Source: Streptomyces malaysiense (GTDB lineage Bacteria > Actinomycetota > Actinomycetes > Streptomycetales > Streptomycetaceae). From it: a stretch of 64,000 bases of DNA. The stretch covers positions 44,793 to 108,792 of the forward strand of contig NZ_LBDA02000048.1 in NCBI RefSeq assembly GCF_000980885.2, in the 5' to 3' direction. Position numbers and translations under genes: made by a program. Numbering within the stretch: the stretch's first letter is position 1; every line of letters starts with the position of its first letter. A model generated the notes under the pieces. The model searched no databases, was not told the DNA's origin, and saw only the letters and a program-made list of their open reading frames with translations. This document shows positions 26,144-35,272 of this stretch, in pieces.

Positions 26144-26668
26144 TCAGGACCGTGCGGTCCGGTGGGCGAGATACCGGCCGAAGGCTTCGTGGCTGTCGGG
26201 GGTGAAGCACCACTTCAGCAGGGCCGACCGCAGCTCCGGCCCGGTCAGCCAGCCGTACCAGGCGACCTCGTCGGGATCGGGGACCACGGCGTCCGGCACC
26301 ACGGCTTCGTGCACGCCGAGCCAGTGCGGGCTCAGACCGCCGCGGTTGAGGAACGTGAACAGCAGGCGCGGCAGCACATGAATGCCCAGCTCTTCGGCCA
26401 GCTCCCGCGCGGCGGCCTGTTCATAGGACTCGCCGACCCCCACGGCGCCACCGACCACGACCTCATGGAGCCCGGGAAAGCGCGACAGCCGCGCCGACCG
26501 ACGGTGGACGAGGATCCGCCCCCGCTCGTCACGGCACACCGTCGCGGCGACCCGGTGCGGCCAGCCCTCCCGGACGGCTCGCCGGCGGCTGACCACCCCC
26601 AGCACACGATCCTGATCGTCGACACGCTCCACCAGTTCGTCCACGACGGACACCCTGGCAGAGCCCAC
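26144..26668 (-). CDS. NUDIX hydrolase
   Basis: 174 aa or slightly shorter, since GTG codons at 26653 and 26644 are alternative starts. The full Nudix box is present: GGAVGVGESYEQAAARELAEELGI, with the catalytic REXXEEXG glutamates. The N-terminal part (VDDQDRVLGVVSRRRAVREGWPHRVAATVCRD) resembles the YfcD/isopentenyl-diphosphate-isomerase-like branch. The precise nucleoside diphosphate substrate is unknown. Confidence 0.9.
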   Translation of the reverse strand: MGSARVSVVDELVERVDDQDRVLGVVSRRRAVREGWPHRVAATVCRDERGRILVHRRSARLSRFPGLHEVVVGGAVGVGESYEQAAARELAEELGIHVLPRLLFTFLNRGGLSPHWLGVHEAVVPDAVVPDPDEVAWYGWLTGPELRSALLKWCFTPDSHEAFGRYLAHRTARS

Positions 26669-26952
26669 GTGTCCTGTCCCAGATGGCTGTGGGCATGGTG
26701 GGGCTCTGAGCTGTGGTGCTTACGGCTGAGTGGGACGAACGGGCTCCTCCTGCCCAGCTCGACCGTGGGCAGCCGCCTCTGGGGTGCGCATCGCGAAAGT
26801 CCACCGATCGGCCTGGCGTTCCTGGTGGTGGAGAGCCTGGCGGGGCCTGACTGGGCCGGGGCGTGCCGGTGCGCTGGCCCGTGCAGGCTCATGCGATCAC
26901 GCGAAGACTGACGGCACTGCCCCTGTAGCACCGCCGGTTGCCTGGTGGAGTG

Positions 26953-27807
26953 TCAGCGCGCTGCGAGGTTTGCGAGCAGCTTGGCGGCGGGCTTCGGGTG
27001 GACGAGCCAGCGCAGGTGACTGCCCTCGAGTGTCTGGACGTCGAAGGGGTTGTCGGGTGTGAGTGCGTCGGCTTCGCGAATCATGCGGTCCTGCACGGCG
27101 AGCGGAAGGCTGGCATCGTTGGCCAGGCGCACATAGGTCTTGGGAATCCGGCCCCAGGTCGTGGCCTGTGCCCGGTCGGTGGACGTACCGACATCAAGGT
27201 TTTCATCGGGCTGGAAGGTGTTCAGGAAGGTCCGGAACTCGTCATCGGTGAGGTCGGCGGCGAGCGCTCGCTTGAACGCGGCGAGCGCTGCCGGGTCGGC
27301 GGTGCGGAAGTTGGTCCGGAGCAGACCGAGTTCGACGGGGTTCCCGACGAGTGTGGCAGCGAAGGCTCCCGCGTCGACGTCCGCCATCTCCGGCTGGGCG
27401 TAGTAGTCGCTCACGCCCAGATCGACGGGGCACCAGGCGGAGACGTAAGCGATCCGGTCGATCAGCTCGGGCCGGGCGTTGGCGACGGCGGTGGTCGTGA
27501 TGCCGCCCCTGCTGTGGGCGACGAGGATGGTGGGCCCGTTCCGCTTGGCCCGTTCGAGGGCTTCGATCACGCTGGCGGCGTTGTCGTCGAGCGTGACTCC
27601 CTCGATGCTCCCCGGTTCTGCGGCGAGTGCGTCGAGATCCTGAGGAGCCTGGTAGGTCGCGGGGAAGGTCGCCTCGAATCCGTGCCCCGGAAGGTCGACG
27701 GCGGCCGAGCGGTGCCCGAGCAAGGCGAGCTCGGCCTGCAGCGGTGCGAACGAGAACGAATTCGCGAAGGCCCCATGAACAAAAACGAATGTCGGCAGAT
27801 TCTGCAT
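26953..27807 (-). CDS. Alpha/beta hydrolase (EstC-like esterase)
   Basis: 284 aa. The family start TFVFVHGAFANSFSFAPLQAEL carries the oxyanion HGAF motif. The nucleophile elbow is VAHSRGGITT (Ser in HSRGG), and the catalytic His is probably in LEGSHLRWLVHP near the C-terminus. This matches small cytosolic esterases/hydrolases of the EstC type. The ATG at 27807 follows GGAGG with good spacing. Directly upstream lies a transposase remnant, so the gene may have arrived with a mobile element. Confidence 0.88.
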   Translation of the reverse strand: MQNLPTFVFVHGAFANSFSFAPLQAELALLGHRSAAVDLPGHGFEATFPATYQAPQDLDALAAEPGSIEGVTLDDNAASVIEALERAKRNGPTILVAHSRGGITTTAVANARPELIDRIAYVSAWCPVDLGVSDYYAQPEMADVDAGAFAATLVGNPVELGLLRTNFRTADPAALAAFKRALAADLTDDEFRTFLNTFQPDENLDVGTSTDRAQATTWGRIPKTYVRLANDASLPLAVQDRMIREADALTPDNPFDVQTLEGSHLRWLVHPKPAAKLLANLAAR

Positions 27808-27810
27808 GCC

Positions 27811-28275
27811 TCAGCCTCCAAGGGACCGATCTTCGAGGCAAGAACAAGGCAAGATCTCCAGCGGGATCACGTCGGCGAGTTCGTCCTCGTCCGTCTCCAC
27901 CGGTTCGGCGGCGGGCTCTTCGGCCGGCTCGTCGGGCCGGGGCCAGGAAGGTTCGGCGGTGGCCCGGGTCCGGGCGGCGACCTTGCGGCCCCGACGCGAT
28001 GCACGGGACGCTTTCGCGGGTTTGTCCTTGGGGCCGTCGGCGGCGCGGTCCAGCAGAGCGACGGCGGCCTCGGCGATCTCGTCCCCGGTCGCCGGGTCGG
28101 TGCCGTGCTGGGCCAGGATGCGGCGGGCGTGGCCCCAGGCGAGTTCGCCCATCGGTGTCGGGGCGGTGCGAAGGTGCCGCCAGACGGCGGTGGCCCAGAC
28201 GGACACCGTAGGAGTTGATGCGCCGCCGACAGCGGGGCAGCAGCTCGATGTACTCGTCCGGACTCAGAACTTGCC
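27811..28275 (-). pseudogene. Remnant of a Mu/IstA-type transposase C-terminus
   Basis: On the minus strand a frame reads VLSPDEYIELLPRCRRRINSYGV (about 28272-28204), resembling the C-terminal region of Mu-type transposases. It then shifts into a second frame reading VWATAVWRHLRTAPTPMGELAWGHARRIL and ends in acidic sequence DEDELADVIPLEI. The two halves are joined out of frame, as expected after an internal deletion. It is probably a decayed transposase gene; recognition is by remembered family pattern, not by alignment. Confidence 0.5.
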
Positions 28276-28384
28276 TACACATGACCGGGACGCGGTCGCA
28301 CATGCCTGCAGAAGAGCGGGACTGCCCACACATCGCGGAGACAGGACACCACCGACAACGCCGCCTCCCGGCGACACCCGGCAC

Positions 28385-28412
28385 ACAATTGCAAGCACCT
28401 GCTTGCAATTGT
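28385..28412 (+). promoter_or_regulatory. Perfect 12-bp dyad upstream of the XRE regulator
   Basis: ACAATTGCAAGC (28385-28396), spacer ACCT, GCTTGCAATTGT (28401-28412). It is exact and AT-rich and ends 26 nt before the ATG of the helix-turn-helix gene. It is a likely autoregulatory operator. It contains two TTGCAA hexamers 8 nt apart, similar to but not matching the 5-nt spacing of Nur boxes. Confidence 0.65.
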
Positions 28413-28438
28413 TAGCGGGGTTGGGGCATGGTGGAGGC

Positions 28439-28870
28439 ATGGCATCGCTGAACGTCGGCAATCTCGGTGAGTACCTGCGCGAGCAGCGGCGGAACGCCCA
28501 GCTGTCGCTGCGGCAGCTCGCCGAGGCGGCCGGGGTGTCCAATCCGTATCTGAGCCAGATCGAGCGCGGGCTGCGCAAGCCGAGCGCGGAGGTGCTGCAG
28601 CAGGTCGCCAAGGCCCTGCGCATCTCCGCCGAGACGCTGTACGTCCGCGCCGGGATCCTCGACGCCGAGCGGGACCGGGACGAGGTCGAGACGCGCGCCG
28701 TCATCCTCGCCGACCCCTCGCTCAACGAGCGGCAGAAGCAGGTGCTGCTCCAGATCTACGAGTCCTTCCGCAAGGAGAACGGATCCGGGGCCGGCGAACC
28801 CGCGGGTGAGGACGGCGCGGAGCGGGGAACGGACGACGACGATGCCGGCTCGCGGCGGACGGCCGGCTGA
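28439..28870 (+). CDS. XRE-family helix-turn-helix regulator
   Basis: 143 aa. The N-terminal HTH_XRE domain spans about residues 8-65 (LGEYLREQRRNAQLSLRQLAEAAGVSNPYLSQIERGLRKPSAEVLQQVAKAL). It is followed by LRISAETLYVRAGIL, a helical segment and an acidic disordered C-terminal tail. It sits immediately upstream of the HbhA-like gene, 79 nt apart on the same strand, an arrangement conserved in Streptomyces. A perfect dyad just upstream suggests autoregulation. Confidence 0.9.
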   Translation: MASLNVGNLGEYLREQRRNAQLSLRQLAEAAGVSNPYLSQIERGLRKPSAEVLQQVAKALRISAETLYVRAGILDAERDRDEVETRAVILADPSLNERQKQVLLQIYESFRKENGSGAGEPAGEDGAERGTDDDDAGSRRTAG

Positions 28871-28949
28871 CGCCGGACCAGGGCACCGGGCGCCCACCGC
28901 GAACCACACCACCTCAGCCGAACGCGAGATCCGGGAGGACCTGATCACC

Positions 28950-29549
28950 ATGGCCATCACCGACGACCTGCGCAAGACCCTCAGCGACCCGACTCCGCTC
29001 TACTTCGCCGCCGGCACCGCCGACCTCGCCCTCCAGCAGGCCAAGAAGGTGCCCGCACTGGTCGAGCAGCTGCGCGCCGAGGCCCCGGCCCGGATCGAGA
29101 AGGTGCGCGGCACCGACCCGAAGGCCGTGCAGGAGAAGGCCACCGCTCGGGCCAAGGAGGCCCAGGAGACCCTCCAGGCCAAGGTCACCGAGCTGATCGG
29201 CGGCTTCGACGTGGACCTGAAGAAGCTCGGCGAGCAGGCCCAGGACCTCGCCCTGCGCGGTGTGGGCGTCGCCGCCGAGTACGCGGTCAAGGCCCGCGAG
29301 ACGTACGAGAAGGTCGCCGAGCACGGCGAGTCGGCCGTGAAGACCTGGCGCGGCGAGGCCGCCGAGGACATCGAGGAACTGGCCATCGTCGTCGAGGGCA
29401 AGCCCGAGCCCGTCGCGGTCAAGGACGAGGCCGGCCGGCCCAAGGTCGCCACGCCCGAGGCCGCCGCGGAGAAGAAGGCCGCCGCCAGGAAGGCCCCGAC
29501 CGCCCGCAGGACGGCCACCACGAAGAAGCCCACCCCGCCGGCCAAGTGA
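28950..29549 (+). CDS. HbhA-like heparin-binding hemagglutinin homologue
   Basis: 199 aa from the ATG at 28950 with GGGAGGAC upstream. The long helical coiled-coil region covers about residues 20-160 (RLEK-type heptads such as QEKATARAKEAQETLQAKVTEL). The C-terminal tail is Lys/Ala/Pro-rich (KKAAARKAPTARRTATTKKPTPPAK) like the heparin-binding tail of mycobacterial HbhA. In Streptomyces the function is unknown; membrane or lipid association is plausible. Confidence 0.8.
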   Translation: MAITDDLRKTLSDPTPLYFAAGTADLALQQAKKVPALVEQLRAEAPARIEKVRGTDPKAVQEKATARAKEAQETLQAKVTELIGGFDVDLKKLGEQAQDLALRGVGVAAEYAVKARETYEKVAEHGESAVKTWRGEAAEDIEELAIVVEGKPEPVAVKDEAGRPKVATPEAAAEKKAAARKAPTARRTATTKKPTPPAK

Positions 29550-29661
29550 CCGCGCGGGCGGTGGCGGGCCGGTCATCTTTGGGGTGTCCGGCCCGTTCCG
29601 CCCGTTCTATGGGTACGGTTGCGGCGTAGGGACCGAGCGGCGGAAACGGGCGGTGGCGAGC

Positions 29662-30009
29662 ATGCTGATGTTGGGCTTCGCGGGATTCATGGGGATCCTG
29701 AAGATCGTCCTCATGGCCCTGGCCGCCTTCGCGCTCGTCGACGCCGCCGTGCGGCGCGAGGACGCCTTCCGCGCGGCTGACAAGCAGAACAAGGTCTTCT
29801 GGCTGATCATCCTGGGCATCGCCCTGATCGCCAGCGTCATCTTCTCGGTCCTGGCCATCCTGCCGATCGCCGGCGCCGTCGCCAGCATCGTCTACATCGT
29901 GGACGTACGCCCCGCGCTCAAGCAGGTCACCGGTGGCGGAGGCTACGGCCGCCGCCGCGGCGGCAGCAGCAGCGACGGCCCGTACGGCCCGTACAACGGC
30001 GGCCGCTAG
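29662..30009 (+). CDS. DUF2516 family membrane protein
   Basis: 115 aa. Hydrophobic segments lie near residues 3-26 and 48-76 (VFWLIILGIALIASVIFSVLAILPIAGAVASIVYIVDV). They are followed by VDVRPALKQVTGGGGYGRRRGG and a Gly/Ser/Tyr-rich tail. The segment ADKQNKVFW and the VRP motif fit DUF2516, a family of unknown function found beside the HbhA-like gene in Streptomyces. Confidence 0.85.
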   Translation: MLMLGFAGFMGILKIVLMALAAFALVDAAVRREDAFRAADKQNKVFWLIILGIALIASVIFSVLAILPIAGAVASIVYIVDVRPALKQVTGGGGYGRRRGGSSSDGPYGPYNGGR

Positions 30010-30048
30010 CGGCACCGCGCGTCGGCCGGCCGGGTCCCCCGAACCGGC

Positions 30049-31344
30049 CTACGCCGTCCGGTCCAGCAGCACCACGGCCACGTCGTCCGTCAGCTCGCCC
30101 TCGTTGAGCCGGCGGACCTCCTGCACCGCGGCCCGCAGCAGCTCCTCGCCCCGCAGGCCCTCGGCGAGCTGGCGGCGGATCATCTCCACCATGCCGTCCT
30201 GGCCGAGCCGCTCCCCGCCGGCCCCGACGCGGCCCTCGATCAGACCGTCGGTGTAGAGCATCAGGCTCCACTCGGCGCCCAGCTCCACCTGAACCCGCGG
30301 CCAGCGGGCCCCGGGCAGCATCCCGAGAGCGGGACCGTTGTTGTCGTACGGCAGCAGTCGCGCGGGCGTGTCGGGGCGCACCAGCAGCGGGGCCGGATGG
30401 CCGGCCAGACACAGCCCCGCGTGGCGGCCGTCGGGCGCGATGTCCACCGTGCACAGCGTCGCGAAGGTCTCCTCGTCGGCGCGCTCGTGCTCCAGCACCT
30501 CCTGGAGTGTGCCCAGCAGCTGGTCCCCGCACAGCCCCGCGAGGGTGAGCGCACGCCAGGCGATGCGCAGCTCCACGCCGAGCGCCGCCTCGTCCGGGCC
30601 GTGCCCGCAGACGTCGCCGATCATGGCGTGCACGGTGCCGTCCGGGGTGCGCACGGCGTCGTAGAAGTCGCCGCCGAGCAGCGCGCGGGAGCGGCCCGGA
30701 CGGTACCGGGCCGCGAACCGCAGCGAGGAGCCGTCGAGCAGTGGCGTGGGCAGCAGCCCCCGCTGCAGGCGCCGGTTCTCCTGCGCCCGCAGCCGGCTCT
30801 CGGTGAGCCGGCGCTCCGCGGTGTCGGATCGTTTCCGTTCCACCGCGTACCGGACGGCGCGGCTGAGCAGCCGGCTGTCCAGCTCGTCCCGGACGAGGTA
30901 GTCCTGCGCGCCGACGCGCACCGCCTCCGCGCCGCGCTCGGCGTCGCCGGAGCCGGTCAGGGCCAGCACGGCATGCCGGGGCGCGAGCTGGAGGACGTGG
31001 TGGAGCACGGCCAGCTCGTCGTCGGCGTCGCTGCCGCCCGGCGCGGGCAGCGCCAGGTCCAGCAGGATGCAGTGGACGTCGTCGGTGAGCAGCCGCTCGG
31101 CCTCGGTGAGGTTGCGGGCGGTGCGCACGCGGACCGGCTTGCCGGCCGAGTCCAGCAGTTCGGGCACGATCGGCGAGCCGACCGGGTCGTCCTCGATCAG
31201 CAGCAGCGTGAGAGTGGCGCCGCTCGTGGGCGCGGCGTCGCGGTGGGCCTCTTCCTTGAGGGGGCCGCCGACGGCGCCGGCGGCCTGCGCCTGACCACTC
31301 TCCACGGCCGGGATCGCTCTCTGCCGCGGTACGGGTACGGGCAT
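30049..31344 (-). CDS. Response-regulator receiver fused to PP2C (RsbU-like) phosphatase
   Basis: 431 aa from the ATG at 31344 with AGGAACCCAGGA upstream. The receiver domain (about residues 35-160) has IEDDP and the phospho-acceptor Asp in CILLDLALP. The conserved switch Lys is replaced by Arg (QDYLVRDEL). A helical linker precedes the SpoIIE/PP2C phosphatase domain (about 200-431) with GGDFYDAVRT, IGDVCGHGPDEA and ELTDDVAVVLLDR, the metal-binding aspartates. Such proteins dephosphorylate anti-sigma-factor antagonists in partner-switching stress responses. No partner genes are adjacent. Confidence 0.9.
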   Translation of the reverse strand: MPVPVPRQRAIPAVESGQAQAAGAVGGPLKEEAHRDAAPTSGATLTLLLIEDDPVGSPIVPELLDSAGKPVRVRTARNLTEAERLLTDDVHCILLDLALPAPGGSDADDELAVLHHVLQLAPRHAVLALTGSGDAERGAEAVRVGAQDYLVRDELDSRLLSRAVRYAVERKRSDTAERRLTESRLRAQENRRLQRGLLPTPLLDGSSLRFAARYRPGRSRALLGGDFYDAVRTPDGTVHAMIGDVCGHGPDEAALGVELRIAWRALTLAGLCGDQLLGTLQEVLEHERADEETFATLCTVDIAPDGRHAGLCLAGHPAPLLVRPDTPARLLPYDNNGPALGMLPGARWPRVQVELGAEWSLMLYTDGLIEGRVGAGGERLGQDGMVEMIRRQLAEGLRGEELLRAAVQEVRRLNEGELTDDVAVVLLDRTA

Positions 31345-31668
31345 CGTCCTGGGTTCCTTCCCTCCCCCCGAGGGCACGGCGGTGTCGAGGGGTCTCGACC
31401 CACCGACGGGTGACCATAGCGGGTGGGACCACCCCGATGGAATGGTGTGAGCCGCGTCGCTCTGGCGCAGGCCACTGTCATATGCCGCTTTCCGTAACGC
31501 AGTTGGACAGCGAACCGGGCCCCGGGGGATGACGAAGCTCACGCCCTGCCCCGGTTTGAGCGGGGGTTGGCGGTGCGGTGGGTCACATGACCGGTGTCAC
31601 CTGGGCGAAAGCCGTATAACGCGGCTCACGCGACGCCGCTCACACCCCCGCCGTCGGGGCCGACGGCG
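31345..31668. other. Non-coding interval upstream of the receiver-PP2C gene
   Basis: The 324 nt between the PP2C gene start and the end of the NlpC/P60 gene contain only weak open frames with no ribosome binding sites. I see no clear hairpin terminator or RNA gene. It probably holds the PP2C promoter. Confidence 0.5.
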
Positions 31669-32754
31669 TCACGCGTCGGGGCGTACGACCCCCAGGATGG
31701 GCATCGAACCCGCGCCCGCGACCGTCACCGAACGCCCCGGACGCGGGGCCTGGATGATCGCCCCGTCCCCTATGTACAGCGCGACGTGGCTGGCGTCGTC
31801 GAAGTAGATGACGAGGTCGCCGGGCCGCATGTCCTTGACGTCGATGTGCTTGAGCTGCTTCCACTGCTCCTGGGAGGTGCGCGGGATGGGGCGGCCGGCC
31901 GCGGCCCACGCCTGGGAGGTCAGCCCCGAGCAGTCGAAGGAGTCCGGGCCCGCGGCGCCCCACACGTACGGCTTGCCGAGCTGGGCGGTGGCGAACGCCA
32001 CGGCCTTCTCGCCCGCCGCGGACGCCTTGCCGTGGATCCTGTCCAGGATGCCGGTGTCCAGCCAGGCGGTCTGCGCCTTCAGCGCGGCCTTCTGCTCCAG
32101 CTGCGCGAGCTTCTTCCGCTGCTTCTCCTCCAGCGACGACTCCAGCTTCTTCGCCGCGTCGATCTGCTGCTGGATCTTCTTCTTGGCGCTCGCCTTGGCC
32201 TTGCGGTCGGCTTCCAGCTTCTTCCACTGGGCGGCCGCGTCCGAGGCGTAGTCCCGCAACTGCTGCTGGGTTTCGGTCCGTTCGCCGATCAGATGGTTGG
32301 CCGCCTGCTGGCTCTGGAGGACGAGACCGGCGCCGTCCAGGAACTGGTCCGGGTCGTCGCTGAGCAGGAACTGGGCGGTGGGCGGCATCCCTCCGGTGCG
32401 GTACTGCTCCCGGGCCGCCGCGCCCGCCTGGTCCTTGAGCTGCGCGAGCTTCTGCTGTCCGGCCACGATCTTCTTGGCCAGCGAGACGATCTCGGCGGAC
32501 TGCTTCCTCGTCTTCTCCTCCGCCGCGTTGTACGCGTCGGTGGCCACGGCCGCGTCGTGGTAGAGCTTGTCCAGCTTCTCGCGGACCTGCTCAAGATCCT
32601 TGTCCGGCACCGGGCTCGGGCTCGGACCGGCCGCCGGACCGGTGTCCTGCGGGGGCGCCGGCGCGGCGAGAGCGGTCCCGGGCGCCGCGAGTACGGCCAC
32701 CGCGCAGACCACGGTCAGGGCGGCCGCGAGCAGACCGCGCTTGCCCGTACCCAT
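31669..32754 (-). CDS. Secreted NlpC/P60 peptidoglycan hydrolase
   Basis: 361 aa. The signal peptide is MGTGKRGLLAAALTVVCAVAVLAAPGTALA. A long coiled coil rich in Lys/Gln/Ala follows (about residues 50-225). The C-terminal NlpC/P60 endopeptidase domain has catalytic Cys in DSFDCSGLTSQAW and His in DDASHVALYIGDG. The enzyme is expected to cut D-Glu to diaminopimelate stem-peptide bonds outside the cell, with the coiled coil controlling activity as in RipA/PcsB-type hydrolases. It has no visible lipobox. Confidence 0.92.
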   Translation of the reverse strand: MGTGKRGLLAAALTVVCAVAVLAAPGTALAAPAPPQDTGPAAGPSPSPVPDKDLEQVREKLDKLYHDAAVATDAYNAAEEKTRKQSAEIVSLAKKIVAGQQKLAQLKDQAGAAAREQYRTGGMPPTAQFLLSDDPDQFLDGAGLVLQSQQAANHLIGERTETQQQLRDYASDAAAQWKKLEADRKAKASAKKKIQQQIDAAKKLESSLEEKQRKKLAQLEQKAALKAQTAWLDTGILDRIHGKASAAGEKAVAFATAQLGKPYVWGAAGPDSFDCSGLTSQAWAAAGRPIPRTSQEQWKQLKHIDVKDMRPGDLVIYFDDASHVALYIGDGAIIQAPRPGRSVTVAGAGSMPILGVVRPDA

Positions 32755-32957
32755 ACCTACCCCCAGCTGATTTACCGTCAGTAACTTGGCGATGCCCGAG
32801 GGATCGTGCCACGGCCGCGCGCAAAGCGACAGAGCCCGTGGGAAAGTCGGATTTCCCCCACGTCACGGCCAGGGCGACGATCATCTCGCCCGTCTGACGA
32901 ACGACGCGCCGGATCCGTTCCGTTGCCCGCCCACTCGAAGGGGTGGTTTCAACGGCT

Positions 32958-33773
32958 TCAGCCGCGCGGCGCCAAGGCCCCCCAGGCCACCGTCACTTCA
33001 CCCTGCCGCCAGCGGGCCGGCGAGTCCGCCACCGGCCAGTCCGCGGTGAGGGCGCGCACCGTGCGCAGCCAGCGCTGCCGGGCGCCGTACGCGGCGTACG
33101 GCGCGGCCGCCGCCCAGGCGCGGTCGAAGTCGCGCAGGAAGGCGTGCACCGGCTCACCGGGGACATTGCGGTGGATCAACGCCTTCGGCAGCCGTTCGGC
33201 GAGGTCGGAGGGGCGTTCCAGGGAGCCGAGCCGGGTGGCGAAGGTGACGGTCCGCGGCCCCTCGGGCCCGAGCGCCACCCATACGTGCCGCCGCCCGATC
33301 TCGTCGCACGTCCCCTCGACCAGCAGCCCCCCGCGCGAGCCGCCGCCCGCGGGGGCCAGCCGCGCGCACAGCCGCTCCCATACGGCGGCGACCTGCTCCT
33401 CGTCGTACTGGCGCAGCACGTTCGCCGCGCGGATCAGCAGCGGCCGCCCGGTCACCGGGACCTCGAAGCCGCCGTGCCGGAAGACCAGCCCCTCGCGCTC
33501 GTAGGGCCGCGCCGCCGCGACCCGCTCGGGCTCGATCTCGATACCGACGACACGGGTGTCCGGGGCGGCGGTGCGCAGCCTGCCGAGCAGTTCCACGGCG
33601 GTCCACGGGGCGGCGCCGTAGCCGAGGTCGACGGCGACCGGCTCGGCGGCACGACGCAGCTCGGCGCCGTGGACGGCCGTGATCCAGCGGTCCATGCGGC
33701 GCAGCCGGTTGGGGTTGGTGGTGCCGCGCGTCACGGTCCCCACGGGGCGGAGGGCGGATGCGCGGGTTGCCAT
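32958..33773 (-). CDS. Class I SAM-dependent methyltransferase-like protein
   Basis: 271 aa from the ATG at 33773 (MATRASALRPVGTV). The SAM-binding region is VAVDLGYGAAPWTAVELLGRL with VVGIEIEPERVAAARPY, motifs I and II of a Rossmann methyltransferase. The rest is conserved in Streptomyces next to mshA, with which it is divergently transcribed. The methyl acceptor is unknown. Confidence 0.8.
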   Translation of the reverse strand: MATRASALRPVGTVTRGTTNPNRLRRMDRWITAVHGAELRRAAEPVAVDLGYGAAPWTAVELLGRLRTAAPDTRVVGIEIEPERVAAARPYEREGLVFRHGGFEVPVTGRPLLIRAANVLRQYDEEQVAAVWERLCARLAPAGGGSRGGLLVEGTCDEIGRRHVWVALGPEGPRTVTFATRLGSLERPSDLAERLPKALIHRNVPGEPVHAFLRDFDRAWAAAAPYAAYGARQRWLRTVRALTADWPVADSPARWRQGEVTVAWGALAPRG

Positions 33774-33934
33774 GGGTACGAGGGTAAAGGGGGACGGGGT
33801 TGAGCCAGTAAAAGTAATGATTCGGTAAAGCGGCTTGTTCCGGAAATGGCCGGCCCCCCACCTGCTGTTGCACCCCCTTGGAGGGCGCAGGCGAGTCCTC
33901 CGTCCGGCATGCCCGCAGCAAGGAGGACCGCCAC

Positions 33935-35272
33935 GTGAGCCAGTACGCCAGCAGGCTCGGGCGCCGCTCCCCGTCCGCCGCGCCCAGGCTACGGCTGCTC
34001 CGCCGGCCCCGCAGGGTCGCGATGCTCTCCGTGCACACCTCACCCCTGCACCAGCCCGGCACCGGCGACGCGGGCGGCATGAACGTCTACATCGTCGAGC
34101 TGGCCCAGCGGCTCGCGGCGCTCGGCATCGAGGTGGAGGTCTTCACCCGGGCCACCGCGGGCGATCTGCCGCCCACCGTCCAGCTCGCCCCCGGCGTCCT
34201 GGTCCGGCACGTCGACGCGGGCCCGTACGAGGGCCTCGCCAAGGAGGAGCTGCCCGCCCAGCTGTGCGCCTTCACGCACGGCGTGATGCAGGCCTGGGCC
34301 GGCCACCGCCCCGGCCACTACGACCTGGTCCACTCCCACTACTGGCTCTCCGGCCACGTCGGCTGGCTCGCCGCCCAGCGCTGGGGCGTCCCCCTGGTGC
34401 ACGCCATGCACACCATGGCCAAGGTCAAGAACGCCAATCTGGCCGCCGGCGACCGTCCCGAGCCCGCCGCCCGGGTCATCGGCGAGACCCAGATCGTCGC
34501 CGCCGCGGACCGGCTGATCGCCAACACCGACGACGAAGTCGGCGAACTGGTCCGGCACTACGACGCCGACCCAGGCTCGGTCGCCGTCGTCCACCCCGGC
34601 GTCAACCTGGAACGCTTCCGCCCCGCCGACGGCCGGGCCGCCGCCCGAGCCCGCCTCGGACTGCCGAAGGACGCCCTGATCCCCGTCTTCGCGGGCCGCA
34701 TACAGCCCCTGAAGGCACCGGACGTGCTGCTGCGCGCGGTGGCCGTCCTCCTCGACGAACGCCCCGAACTGCGCACCAGGATCCTCGTGCCGGTCGTCGG
34801 GGGCCCGAGCGGCAGCGGCCTCGCCAAGCCCGAGGGCCTCCAGAAGCTGGCCGCCCGGCTCGGCATCGCGGACGTCGTACGGTTCCGCCCGCCCGTCGGG
34901 CAGGAGCAGCTCGCGGACTGGTTCCGGGCCGCGTCCGTGCTGGTCATGCCGTCCTACAGCGAGTCCTTCGGGCTGGTCGCCATCGAGGCGCAGGCGGCCG
35001 GCACCCCCGTGCTCGCCGCCTCGGTCGGCGGACTGCCGGTGGCGGTGCGCGACGGCGAGACCGGCTTCCTGGTCGAGGGGCACGAACCGGCCGACTACGC
35101 GCGCGTCCTCGCCCGGTTCGCCGACGAGCAGGCCCTCACCACGCGCATGGGGGAAGCCGCCGCCCGGCACGCCCGCTCCTTCGGCTGGGACGCGGCGGCC
35201 GCGGCGACCGCCGACGTCTACACGGCCGCGACCCAGTCGTACCGCCGTCGCGTACGCTCCCACCATGGGTGA
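33935..35272 (+). CDS. mshA: MshA, D-inositol-3-phosphate glycosyltransferase (mycothiol)
   Basis: 445 aa from a GTG with AAGGAGGA upstream. It is a GT4 glycosyltransferase: the N-terminal SVHTSPLHQPGTGDAGGMNVYI is the UDP/inositol-phosphate site signature of MshA, with HSHYWLSGHVGWLAAQRW and MHTMAKVKN following. The C-terminal donor motif is PSYSESFGLVAIEAQAAGTPV. It transfers GlcNAc from UDP-GlcNAc to 1L-myo-inositol-1-phosphate, the first step of mycothiol synthesis. It overlaps the YbjN-like gene by 8 nt. Confidence 0.96.
   Translation: MSQYASRLGRRSPSAAPRLRLLRRPRRVAMLSVHTSPLHQPGTGDAGGMNVYIVELAQRLAALGIEVEVFTRATAGDLPPTVQLAPGVLVRHVDAGPYEGLAKEELPAQLCAFTHGVMQAWAGHRPGHYDLVHSHYWLSGHVGWLAAQRWGVPLVHAMHTMAKVKNANLAAGDRPEPAARVIGETQIVAAADRLIANTDDEVGELVRHYDADPGSVAVVHPGVNLERFRPADGRAAARARLGLPKDALIPVFAGRIQPLKAPDVLLRAVAVLLDERPELRTRILVPVVGGPSGSGLAKPEGLQKLAARLGIADVVRFRPPVGQEQLADWFRAASVLVMPSYSESFGLVAIEAQAAGTPVLAASVGGLPVAVRDGETGFLVEGHEPADYARVLARFADEQALTTRMGEAAARHARSFGWDAAAAATADVYTAATQSYRRRVRSHHG

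Noticed and set aside
28385..28412. Nur box
   Set aside because: TTGCAA hexamers are 8 nt apart; Nur boxes use 5.
32755..32957. c-di-AMP (ydaO) riboswitch before NlpC/P60
   Set aside because: I could not see its conserved core; no support.
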